From a virus: a stretch of 58,779 bases of DNA. Made by a program: the position numbers and the translations under genes. The stretch spans positions 1 through 58,779 of IMG/VR virus record IMGVR_UViG_3300032006_001933; one strand, written 5' to 3'. The notes below the pieces were generated by a model. That model did not search any database and was not told the origin of the DNA. It saw only the letters and a list, made by a program, of their open reading frames with translations. Below are positions 1 through 8,481 of this stretch, piece after piece. Within the stretch, counting starts at the first letter, position 1, and each line of letters opens with the position of its first letter.

Positions 1-922
1 TGTCAGGTAATACAGTTGCATGCCAATCACATACCTCATCCATATACCATATATTAAAAGCACTGATAGTACAAAAAATTCCAATTTTTACATTATCTTT
101 ATATTTAAATATATTTTTTTCAACATCGGTCCATTTTGCAGGATACCTTAAATAATCAAATTTGTTACCTATTCCATCTATACTGAATAATAACTGAACA
201 TATTTAAAATGCTTCCATAATTTTATAAGTTCCTCGTTATATATCGTACCATTTGTATTATAACTTAATTCAATTTTATTTGCTACTTTTTGATCTATAC
301 ATTCTTGTAAAATAGATATATGTTCTTTTATAAGTAATGGTTCCCCTCCAAAAAATTCTATTTCCGTTAAATTAGTTATATTGTTAGATAAGTCTTCCCA
401 AAATAATTTATTAGCCCTTGGCCAATTTCCTTTTTTGAGAAAAAATTTAGATTTTACATTACCTAATTTAATATCGTCTGATGCCCATTTACTACTTGCA
501 AATCCTGAACATATTCTACATGCACTATTACAAATATTTCCCAATTTTAAATCTAAATACGCAGGGTAAGGATGATTTTTTAATGTTTTGTTAATTACAT
601 TTCTATAACGATATAATTCCATTTCTCGTTTACTAATAATACCGCTATGTTCTTCATGCCAACAATTATTACACGACTCACGAGGATTTCCTGATAGAAA
701 ACTTTTTCTTATTTCTTGTAAATGGGAGCTCTTCCAAGCATCACTAATTGTATGTTCTGATAAATCTATATCATCTAGAGGTTCTTGCATAACACAACAA
801 ACACATGCTTTAGCATCTGTTCTTGTTTCTAAACCTATCCAAGGTAATATACAAAAATGATCAGGTAAATTATTTTTTTTTAAAAATTCTTTATTATTTT
901 TTATGGCAGAACGATTCCACAT
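1..922 (-). CDS. Radical SAM protein with N-terminal cysteine cluster (3' end cut by window edge)
   Basis: About 307 residues are visible; the C-terminus lies outside the window. Translation from the ATG at 922 reads MWNRSAIKNN, with an AAAGG ribosome site upstream. A first cysteine region (CVCC near residue 50, CNNCW near 90) is followed by the radical SAM signature CNSACRIC near residues 130-137 and then by FFGGEPL. The order, cysteine cluster first and AdoMet/4Fe-4S barrel second, is that of twitch-type radical SAM proteins encoded further along the cassette. The start overlaps the stop of the upstream gene by 22 bases, so translation is probably coupled. The substrate is unknown. Confidence is high for the fold and low for the role. 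Confidence 0.85.
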   Translation of the reverse strand, partial: MWNRSAIKNNKEFLKKNNLPDHFCILPWIGLETRTDAKACVCCVMQEPLDDIDLSEHTISDAWKSSHLQEIRKSFLSGNPRESCNNCWHEEHSGIISKREMELYRYRNVINKTLKNHPYPAYLDLKLGNICNSACRICSGFASSKWASDDIKLGNVKSKFFLKKGNWPRANKLFWEDLSNNITNLTEIEFFGGEPLLIKEHISILQECIDQKVANKIELSYNTNGTIYNEELIKLWKHFKYVQLLFSIDGIGNKFDYLRYPAKWTDVEKNIFKYKDNVKIGIFCTISAFNIWYMDEVCDWHATVLPD

Positions 923-2670
923 TGCCAACCTTTATTTTTTCTATTTAGACCTATAAAACTACTATAATTTTTAATAGATCCCATTCCGTGATGTGTAACT
1001 GTTATGTTATTAATAGTTCGAGGATAATTATACTCCGGAGTATAATGATATGCATCAAACAAATTTACTAATATATCTATGTTTTCTTGTTTATAATATG
1101 TTTCTAAAAATACTTTTAAATCTATTAACGTTTCATTTCGTTTGTATCTACCTATATCATTTAAGTAATCATATTCAAAAATATATTTTTGAAAATTATA
1201 AGATGTTAAATGTACATTCCATTTATTAAATTTTTTATTTAATATACCTTTGCTATTTGCAATAAAATCAAACCAATTATTATAAAATTCTTTTACACTA
1301 TAACCTTTATTAAATAAAAATTTAACTATTTCATTGGTAATACCTAATGTATGACCTAACCTAGCACACCATGTCCATTGCCATACTTTTGTCATTTCAT
1401 TTGAGGTTATTGTATCAGTGCTTACTATTTGTTTAGCATACTCAGGAATTTCTGTATTTTCTAATTTTACTTTTTTATATTTAATATTATATTTGTTTAT
1501 AAATTTAGTCAATTCGCTATTATTTAATAACGTACACGGATAACTTTCTATACATAAATTATCATTTTCCATTAATTTAGAATAGTTATCTATCCAACTA
1601 TTAAGAGTTTCGCCAGGCAAACCTACTATAAGCTCTACCATAATATTCATTTGATATTGCTTAGTTAATTCGATTACCCCACTAAAATCATTTATTTTTA
1701 AATTAGTTCTTTTTATATTTTGTAAAACTGTACTATTTAAACTTTGAAAACTAACACCATATTTTCTTAATAATGAAACATCATGTAATTTTTTTGCTAA
1801 TGACACAATAAATTTATTACTATTTTTTGCCCAACTAGTATCAAAGGATTTCGGATAACTATATTTTTTATTTGTTTCTATTAATTTGTTTACAATATCC
1901 TCGTCTCTTTTTTTAAAAATGCCAAAATTAGCGTTAGCACTATAAAACATATCTATTTTATTTTTACCCGCCCATTCGATCTCTTTATAAATTCTATCTA
2001 AATTTATTTTTTCAATTTTACTAAATATGGTTCCGCCCCAATCACAAAATGTACATTGATAAGGACATCCTCTATCAAATTCAAAAATAGCATTTAATGT
2101 TAAATTTTTAGGCCTAACTAATTTATCAAATATACCAAGTAAATATGGACTAGGAATATTATCTAAATTTTTAATCCGTTTACTTGGGGATGTTTTAATC
2201 CATTCTTTTCCTGTATTATATGTTATACCGTCAATGTCTTTAAATTTTTTATTTTTTAATATTTGAGAAAATGTTATTTCACCTTCTTGATGTACACAAA
2301 CATCTATAAATTTTCTATTATTATACCACTCTATTTGATCATCAGGTACTTGAGGACCACCATATACAATTAAGCAATTAGGATATTTTTCTTTTATTTT
2401 AGATGCTAATATATCATTATAATTTTCATTCCATATGTAATTACTAAATCCAACTAAAGTAGGATTATCAAATTTTTTTATAATATTATCTATTGGTTCT
2501 CTATAAAAAAATATATGTTTTAATTCATTTCTAGATACAATTTTATTTTTTTCAGCTGACGCCCATAACGACGCCACACTATACGGCAAATATATAAATT
2601 GATCTTCTATAATTATACTAAATTGTGTTAGATAAATTTTGTTACCATCATTAGGCTTATAGTATTCCAT
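901..2670 (-). CDS. B12-binding-type radical SAM protein
   Basis: 589 residues. The N-terminus (residues about 10-40, IYLTQFSII...LPYSVASLWA) and the following stretch with YGGPQVP and HQEGEITF match the cobalamin-binding half of B12-dependent radical SAM enzymes. The radical SAM motif GCPYQCTFC lies near residues 201-209, after FDRG. The family includes methyltransferases and ring-rearranging enzymes that act on unactivated carbons. It is the only member of the cassette's eight radical SAM genes with this architecture. It overlaps the upstream methyltransferase-like gene by 43 bases and the next radical SAM gene by 22. The ATG lacks a strong ribosome site, which fits coupling. The canonical cobalamin-ligating His was not looked for in detail, and many family members lack it. 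Confidence 0.85.
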   Translation of the reverse strand: MEYYKPNDGNKIYLTQFSIIIEDQFIYLPYSVASLWASAEKNKIVSRNELKHIFFYREPIDNIIKKFDNPTLVGFSNYIWNENYNDILASKIKEKYPNCLIVYGGPQVPDDQIEWYNNRKFIDVCVHQEGEITFSQILKNKKFKDIDGITYNTGKEWIKTSPSKRIKNLDNIPSPYLLGIFDKLVRPKNLTLNAIFEFDRGCPYQCTFCDWGGTIFSKIEKINLDRIYKEIEWAGKNKIDMFYSANANFGIFKKRDEDIVNKLIETNKKYSYPKSFDTSWAKNSNKFIVSLAKKLHDVSLLRKYGVSFQSLNSTVLQNIKRTNLKINDFSGVIELTKQYQMNIMVELIVGLPGETLNSWIDNYSKLMENDNLCIESYPCTLLNNSELTKFINKYNIKYKKVKLENTEIPEYAKQIVSTDTITSNEMTKVWQWTWCARLGHTLGITNEIVKFLFNKGYSVKEFYNNWFDFIANSKGILNKKFNKWNVHLTSYNFQKYIFEYDYLNDIGRYKRNETLIDLKVFLETYYKQENIDILVNLFDAYHYTPEYNYPRTINNITVTHHGMGSIKNYSSFIGLNRKNKGWQCGIVLP

Positions 2671-3152
2671 ATAGTTTTTTCATTAAGATGTTTTGCCCAA
2701 TTTTTATTATTATAATTATCTAGCCTCTTTGTTTTGCAATCAAACTCACTAGCCAATATATCAACATCTATTCCTAATTGGTTGTTTGCAACATTGCTTG
2801 TTGTAATTAAAATACCGCCTGGTACAAGATTTTTTAACGCCCATTTCATACCATTAAGTCTAGGAACAGGATCTTCGTTTACATTACCAATATCATTTTC
2901 TGCATATGCAATTGGTATATTAAAATCTATTTCATTTATATTTAATTCATACACATATGGATCATTATTAATATTAAATAAATCTATACCTCTAGTTCTG
3001 TGTTCACCAAAATGTTTTTTCATTAAATTAAATGTGTATCCAGTATTTACACCCATTTGTACGCAAAAACCAATTGATGGTATTTTTAGTTTTTTTACTA
3101 GACCATTAAAAACTATTGTACTTTTATAATTTTTTCCACCTATAGTATCCAT
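2628..3152 (-). CDS. Class I methyltransferase-like protein
   Basis: 174 residues. A glycine-rich strand-loop (VQMGVNTGYTF, about residues 31-41), an acidic strand end (GIDLFN) and a later PGGILITTSN strand give the pattern of a small Rossmann-fold AdoMet methyltransferase. It is shorter than usual (200-250), and motif I is degenerate (GVNTG rather than GxGxG), so a non-catalytic relative is possible. It lies between a putative glycosyltransferase and the B12-type radical SAM gene, overlapping both. In a surface-glycan or modification pathway it could methylate a sugar or side chain. That role is inferred from context only. Confidence 0.5.
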   Translation of the reverse strand: MDTIGGKNYKSTIVFNGLVKKLKIPSIGFCVQMGVNTGYTFNLMKKHFGEHRTRGIDLFNINNDPYVYELNINEIDFNIPIAYAENDIGNVNEDPVPRLNGMKWALKNLVPGGILITTSNVANNQLGIDVDILASEFDCKTKRLDNYNNKNWAKHLNEKTIWNTISLMMVTKFI

Positions 3153-4285
3153 TCTTTAATTTGACCATAAACATTATCAATATCATTTGAACTATGATAT
3201 GTAAATAATTCTTTATTATTTTTTATTTCTTTTTGTTTATATTTTTTTAAATCTAAATTAAAAGTTATTAAATCTTTTAATGCTAACACAATACCTTCAG
3301 GTGTATTGTTATGGAAATCATCAAACAAATAATATCCTAATTTTTTTTCATATTCCATAGAATTATTTGTACATAATACTAAAAAAGGTTGTAAATTATA
3401 CATTGGTCTTAAAGTTTTTTCTGTAAAGGGGACACAAGTATCAATTAATTCTTGGTGCCAATCCAAATCATTTTCAGAAAATGATTCAATTACTAATTCT
3501 ATATCAACATATTTAGACCAATCTACTTGTTTTAGTTTATTATCCACAATTAACGGCATATAATTTTTTAAATAATTATTTTTAATGTTCCAATCTTTCA
3601 TCATTTTTTCCATTAAATTTGTATCTACAGGTCCTTTATATACTTTTCCATCATACGTAGATGATCCGGTTCCATATGAAACATGTCCTTTATCTAATAA
3701 ATTATATTTGGCTAAAAAATTTATAACCTCTAATCGACTTTTACGGGGTCGCCCACACATACATACATATTTTTTGATAGCATATTCATCTTTATCATTA
3801 TATGCATTACTAAACCATTTTCGACAAAACCATTTCATCCATCCTGATGATGTGTTAATAATTTTAAGTTTTGTTTTTCTTTGATGTTCTTTATTAAAAT
3901 TACTAAATGCAATAGCCACATCTTCATATTTCTTGTTAATACTATCGCAAAAATTTTCTATTGATTCAAATTCGTCTGCCCAAAATTCATGACAAAAACT
4001 TATAAGTAATGGATTTTCTTTAATTAATAATTGTTGAGTTTTAGTTAAATTTTCCCACCATTTGTCAATAACCGTGGAAGGTCGATTTTTAAATGTGATT
4101 TCTATTATACCGGAAGATCCTAGTGCTACATTTTTATTAGTATCTTCTAAATAATTAAAAACTTGTAAGTAATTATTTTTAAAACCTGCAAGCCAGATTT
4201 TAACAGATTCATCTATATGCACACCATCCATTTTAAATATACCTATATCTTTAAAAATTAAACTCATAATTCCATTTTTCAGCAT
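3140..4285 (-). CDS. FTEKT-motif protein, putative glycosyltransferase
   Basis: 381 residues. Two motifs are recognisable: MCGRPRKSRLEVINFL (about residues 176-191) and FTEKTLRPMYNLQPFLVL (near residue 290), the latter followed by a GYYLFDDF segment. The pair FTEKT...RP...PFLV is shared by a group of marine bacterial and phage proteins. Its C-terminal half resembles the nucleotide-sugar-binding half of fucosyltransferase (GT10)-like enzymes. The start could be the ATG at 4285 (AGG five bases upstream) or the in-frame ATG at 4267. It overlaps the sulfotransferase-like gene upstream. The glycosyltransferase assignment rests on motif memory, not on a full domain match. Confidence 0.5.
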   Translation of the reverse strand: MLKNGIMSLIFKDIGIFKMDGVHIDESVKIWLAGFKNNYLQVFNYLEDTNKNVALGSSGIIEITFKNRPSTVIDKWWENLTKTQQLLIKENPLLISFCHEFWADEFESIENFCDSINKKYEDVAIAFSNFNKEHQRKTKLKIINTSSGWMKWFCRKWFSNAYNDKDEYAIKKYVCMCGRPRKSRLEVINFLAKYNLLDKGHVSYGTGSSTYDGKVYKGPVDTNLMEKMMKDWNIKNNYLKNYMPLIVDNKLKQVDWSKYVDIELVIESFSENDLDWHQELIDTCVPFTEKTLRPMYNLQPFLVLCTNNSMEYEKKLGYYLFDDFHNNTPEGIVLALKDLITFNLDLKKYKQKEIKNNKELFTYHSSNDIDNVYGQIKEWIL

Positions 4286-4847
4286 ATTCGCCTGCTATCT
4301 GTTTTATTAATTTTTTTTCTTCATCAGTAAGTTGAGGCAATGGAGGCGAGATCATTGTATTATATTGATTATTTTTCCATTGTTCTTTATCATACAGTTT
4401 TATATCAAGATAAGCCTCCAATTCATTTAATTTTTCAAATTTAAAAATTTTTGTATTATCGGGTAAATGTTTATCAGGTAAAATACAACTATGCCAATAC
4501 CAATCATTAAATGCACGTAAATTATATTTAATTTTATGATTAATTAATAAAAACCAGGGATTCAAAACACATTCTAAATGTTCTTTAAATGATAATTCAA
4601 AATATTGGTAAGTAAAATTATACCCACTCCAAAGCCAAGTAACAGGATGTCGTACAACACCAATTATTGTATATTCCGAAATATTCGATATATTTAACAA
4701 AGGTTCATATGCATTACGATACCATTTTTGTTTTTCTGCATCAATAAAATCATTATTACAAATAAGAGTTCTACTTATGTTTGTACCTGCACATCGAGGG
4801 GTATGAACATATGCAATATTACGAAAAGGATGATAGCATGTACTCAT
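4251..4847 (-). CDS. Sulfotransferase-like P-loop protein
   Basis: 198 residues. The N-terminus carries IAYVHTPRCAGTNISR (residues about 10-25), the 5'-phosphosulfate-binding loop of sulfotransferases (PRCAGT). Near residue 64 there is GVVRHPVTWLWSGYNF, which matches the 3'-phosphate-binding motif (RxPxxxxxSxY-like). The family moves a sulfuryl group from PAPS to sugars, lipids or tyrosine. The protein is shorter than typical stand-alone sulfotransferases (about 250-300). Its ATG overlaps the upstream stop as ATGA, which implies translational coupling with the sulfotransferase-radical SAM fusion. The acceptor is unknown. Confidence 0.75.
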   Translation of the reverse strand: MSTCYHPFRNIAYVHTPRCAGTNISRTLICNNDFIDAEKQKWYRNAYEPLLNISNISEYTIIGVVRHPVTWLWSGYNFTYQYFELSFKEHLECVLNPWFLLINHKIKYNLRAFNDWYWHSCILPDKHLPDNTKIFKFEKLNELEAYLDIKLYDKEQWKNNQYNTMISPPLPQLTDEEKKLIKQIAGEYAEKWNYEFNF

Positions 4848-6721
4848 TTTACAAATTCAGGCCACAAAGATTTCCAATTTGTTTTTCTTTTTTTATCAAG
4901 AAAATCTAATCTATGAAGGGTCCGTTCCCACATTTTTTTATCAGTATTATCAGTATCATTCATAAAATTTATTGCTTCATGCAATAATTTTTTATGAACA
5001 TCACTGGATGTTTTTGATATGTATCTATTTAATTTATTAGTATATATTTTTTTTAATTTAATAGGCAATACTTGAGGATTTAAATCTGCCGGACCGTGAA
5101 CAAAATTAGAATTCATATTATTACATCCTATTTTTTTTAATTCACTTAAAAATTCAGGAAGATAACCTATTGTTAAAGAAGAAATAGTTATTTGCATCCC
5201 TAAATTTGTATGAGGAATTGCATTTTTTATTTCTAACCAATTATTTTTAAATTTATCCCAATCAAATCCCCAACGTTGGTATGCACCTCGTTCTCCATTT
5301 AAATCGGCACTAGGTAATATACTTAATTTAGGAAATAACTTCCATTTTTCTATAATGTTTATATTTTTATATTTTAATGTGCTAAGATTAGTATTATATC
5401 GTAAAAAAACTTTTTCATTTAAATTATTTTCTATTAAAAAATCTAAAATTTCATAATGTTTTTTCATAATTAATGGTTCGCCACCGGCAAAATAAATATG
5501 ATCAACATCTTTAAGTAATTCTTTAAGTTCATTTATTGTTTTACTTGAGATACTTATTATTCCTTTATGTTTCTTCCAATCTTCATCTGACATGTTTTCT
5601 GGTGAACCTATATAATTTTGGTCTTGAAATTTACTAATATATTCTTTAAAGCCAAACGCATCGTCATATAATTTACTACTTAATTTAGGTGTACACATTA
5701 TACATGCTTGATTACATTCATTACTAAATCGAATATCTAAATATTTTAATTCTAATTGGGGAGTTAACGATAAATTTTTAGTTGGCATATCATATTGCTT
5801 ATTTAAAAATGTTCGTAAACTACCCTCGCTACCCTCAGTATGTTTTTCTTGTTCATAACAAAACTTACAATTAATATTTGGAATATTTTTTGTCATTTCA
5901 TTTCTAAATTTTTTAGAAGCGTTACTATTCCATATTTCGGCTAAAGTGTTATTATTGGTATTCCCCAATTTTATACCTAGAGAAGTACAACATGGTGTCA
6001 CATCACCATTTGGACCTATATACATAGAAACCCACGGAGCTTTACATGAATATAAATTATCTTTAGCAGAAGAATCTATCCAATCTAAATTAGATTCATT
6101 TTTCCATCGATGGTATGTTTCATTAAAAAAATCAATATCATTTTTATGAATATAATCATACCTGGTATGATCGTTTTGTTTTATTAAATATTCTCTTCTA
6201 GAAGGTGCTTCCCAATCAGGATATAATTTTTTTATATCATCAAATGTGTTTTCATATCTTATTACAGGTAAATTATATGTGTTTAAAAAATAATTAAACC
6301 TAACAATAGAGTGAACATATCTAATTATATTAAATTTTCCTTCAATAGTATCACTCATATGTATTATTTTTTTAGGTAAAATTTTATTATGAATATCTTT
6401 AGCAAGTAACGTCCATTGATTGGTTTCCATTGCAATAAGCCAACTTGCAAACATTTCTACGTTGTTTTCCCGTGTAACAGCAATTGATCTATTATTCAAT
6501 AAATTATATTCAATTAAATTATTAAATGTTGCCCAAGTATGTAATTTAATTATTGAATGGTTAATATATAAATTATTAGGTATTTTTTTAAAAATATTAA
6601 AAAATTCATTCTCGTCTTCTCGGTGTACGTTATATTTTTTTACAAGATACTGTTCTAATAATTGAAGAATGTGAGTACTACCACATCTAGGTACTCCAAA
6701 TATAACAAAATTATTCAACAT
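4844..6721 (-). CDS. Sulfotransferase-like domain fused to twitch-type radical SAM domain
   Basis: 625 residues from the ATG at 6721, chosen because AGGAG sits three bases upstream; a 51-base in-frame extension to 6772 has no support. Residues 1 to about 180 start VIFGVPRCGSTHILQLL, a sulfotransferase P-loop, followed by VTRENNVEMFASW in the position of the second phosphate motif. From about residue 240 a second module begins: APWVSMYIGPNGDVTPCC, CKFCYEQE, the radical SAM triad CNQACIMC near residues 335-342, and FAGGEPL. The C-terminus (LDFLDKKRK...WPEF) matches its radical SAM neighbours. The fusion links sulfotransfer-like and radical chemistry on one chain. I do not know of a characterised homologue with this arrangement. 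Confidence 0.8.
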   Translation of the reverse strand: MLNNFVIFGVPRCGSTHILQLLEQYLVKKYNVHREDENEFFNIFKKIPNNLYINHSIIKLHTWATFNNLIEYNLLNNRSIAVTRENNVEMFASWLIAMETNQWTLLAKDIHNKILPKKIIHMSDTIEGKFNIIRYVHSIVRFNYFLNTYNLPVIRYENTFDDIKKLYPDWEAPSRREYLIKQNDHTRYDYIHKNDIDFFNETYHRWKNESNLDWIDSSAKDNLYSCKAPWVSMYIGPNGDVTPCCTSLGIKLGNTNNNTLAEIWNSNASKKFRNEMTKNIPNINCKFCYEQEKHTEGSEGSLRTFLNKQYDMPTKNLSLTPQLELKYLDIRFSNECNQACIMCTPKLSSKLYDDAFGFKEYISKFQDQNYIGSPENMSDEDWKKHKGIISISSKTINELKELLKDVDHIYFAGGEPLIMKKHYEILDFLIENNLNEKVFLRYNTNLSTLKYKNINIIEKWKLFPKLSILPSADLNGERGAYQRWGFDWDKFKNNWLEIKNAIPHTNLGMQITISSLTIGYLPEFLSELKKIGCNNMNSNFVHGPADLNPQVLPIKLKKIYTNKLNRYISKTSSDVHKKLLHEAINFMNDTDNTDKKMWERTLHRLDFLDKKRKTNWKSLWPEFVK

Positions 6722-7838
6722 ATGCTCCTGTAATATATGGATATTTAAGTATAAAATCGTTAAACTCATCAATTGACTTTATATCTGATGTTTCGCCTAA
6801 TACTGCTCTACCTGATTTATGTTTAGGTAATGTATAATCGATATACTTACTTAATTTATTTTTTTCACACCATAACATATATTGTTTGTATTCGTCTTTG
6901 TTTCTTTCACTTTCTGATCGTTTTTGAATTTTATTAGAAAAAGCAAAATTTACATAAGGCATACAATAAAGTTGAGGTTTAACTTCGTTATTTTTTACTA
7001 AATCAATATCATTTGTACAATATGCCGCAAATAAATCTTTTCCTATAGTTGCATAATCTAAATATAATTTACCTTGATTACTAGTTGAATGATCAGTAGG
7101 CTTAAAACTTTCATAGTCTTTATCTTGCAATGAATAATAATTGTCCTTCTCAAGACATTGCACATTTCTTATAACATTAAAAATTTGTTTTATATCAGAA
7201 TTAGATGATTCTAATAAATGAACTAATTGATTTAGAGTCTCTAATGCATAATATCTTACTCTTGCATTATGAAAAAAGTTATCAAATAAATGTTCTAATT
7301 CTGTGTGGTTACTACGAATTTTAGTCCAATTATAATCCATTATTTTTACCCAATCATTGGCTTGTGATTCAAAGAAAAAATGAATATCATTTAATTTATC
7401 AGATTGAATATCATTTAATGATGCTTCTAATTTTACATTTTTATCGATAAGTTTTACATTACTAACATCTATTGCCTTACTTATAATTTCACTACATTTA
7501 TCTATTAAAAATGTACTTGCATCATTTATTTCATCAACTGTTTTATTAACACATTGTTGTAAATACACACGATACGGCCCATCAACCTTTCTATAAACAT
7601 TCCAATGAATAGTTCGTCGAGATAAGAAATAATTTTTTTTCCAAGTTTCGAAAAATATGTTAGTAAGAGGTAAGTCATTTAATTTAAATGTTAATACCTC
7701 ATCGTTATGTGTTATCTTAATATTATTAATTGTATCAGTATGAGGTAATATAAAAGCACTTGTTGAAAATTCATTATAGTCATAATTACTGCTAGGGCAA
7801 CTTTTACTATATACTATATGAAATTTATTCGATTTCAT
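6711..7838 (-). CDS. Unrecognised cassette protein
   Basis: 375 residues; I do not recognise a domain. It has no signal peptide or membrane segment. The middle (residues about 90-240) is rich in charged helices and contains HFFFESQANDWVKI. The C-terminal third includes PKHKSGRAVLGETSDI and ends in GAYVE. It is soluble and slightly acidic to neutral by eye. It overlaps the fusion gene downstream by 11 bases and the SGNH-like gene upstream by 14, so it belongs to the cassette transcription unit. It could be an acceptor protein, a scaffold or an enzyme of unknown type. Confidence 0.75.
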   Translation of the reverse strand: MKSNKFHIVYSKSCPSSNYDYNEFSTSAFILPHTDTINNIKITHNDEVLTFKLNDLPLTNIFFETWKKNYFLSRRTIHWNVYRKVDGPYRVYLQQCVNKTVDEINDASTFLIDKCSEIISKAIDVSNVKLIDKNVKLEASLNDIQSDKLNDIHFFFESQANDWVKIMDYNWTKIRSNHTELEHLFDNFFHNARVRYYALETLNQLVHLLESSNSDIKQIFNVIRNVQCLEKDNYYSLQDKDYESFKPTDHSTSNQGKLYLDYATIGKDLFAAYCTNDIDLVKNNEVKPQLYCMPYVNFAFSNKIQKRSESERNKDEYKQYMLWCEKNKLSKYIDYTLPKHKSGRAVLGETSDIKSIDEFNDFILKYPYITGAYVE

Positions 7839-8481
7839 TTATTTTCTCTAATATAATTGAAGCAAATTTTTCATGGCCTTCTAAAGTACCATGACCATCG
7901 GATCCTCCTAGATCATTTAATCGAGTCCACCTACTAAACCCAACTTTTGTAAAACAATTATCTTTTAAGACAATATTTTTAAAATCATTACCATTTATAA
8001 AAATATTCTTATCATAAATTGTTTTCAACATTAAATTAGTATCATAATTAGTTAATTCGTCCCATATACAAAAAAGAGTATTAGTACCAGATTCAAATGA
8101 TAATTTAATATCGTATAATCTATTCCAAAAAGTAACATTAGTTAATTGCTCATTAAAAATATGTTTTATATAATATTCAGAAATAGTTTTTTTATTATGA
8201 ATATTTTTTTCAAACATATTTGTTGAAAATACATTATTATTATCATCTATTAATTCTCTTCTATATAGATGTGTAAATAAAACAATAATTAAACTATCTT
8301 CATGTTTTAAATTTGCTTGACTTATAAACCTAAAGATGGCATCATTACTAATACCATTATCCGAATATTCTTCATATGGCAAATTTAATTTTTTAGCAAT
8401 TATTCTTGGAAATGGCATAGACACCATTGAAAGAATGCTTGCCCCTATGCCAATAATTTTTTTAATTTGACCACCATTCAT
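7825..8481 (-). CDS. SGNH/GDSL hydrolase-like protein
   Basis: 218 residues from the ATG at 8481; an upstream GTG at 8511 is less likely. The N-terminal strand IKKIIGIGAS is followed by SMVSMPFPRIIAKKLN, typical of the start of phage and marine SGNH-like proteins. The C-terminus carries GSDGHGTLEGHEKFA, matching the D-x-H...GH block that supplies the catalytic Asp and His. A central strand LIIVLFTH precedes RRELI. The nucleophile position reads GAS rather than GDS. Family members are esterases, acetylxylan esterases or O-acetyl transferases/hydrolases of sugars. A role in trimming acyl groups from a surface glycan is a guess from context. Confidence 0.6.
   Translation of the reverse strand: MNGGQIKKIIGIGASILSMVSMPFPRIIAKKLNLPYEEYSDNGISNDAIFRFISQANLKHEDSLIIVLFTHLYRRELIDDNNNVFSTNMFEKNIHNKKTISEYYIKHIFNEQLTNVTFWNRLYDIKLSFESGTNTLFCIWDELTNYDTNLMLKTIYDKNIFINGNDFKNIVLKDNCFTKVGFSRWTRLNDLGGSDGHGTLEGHEKFASIILEKINEIE

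Noticed and set aside
381-569. Plus-strand open frame of 62 codons
   Set aside because: It lies antisense to the partial radical SAM gene, whose translation has clear conserved motifs; the plus-strand frame has none.
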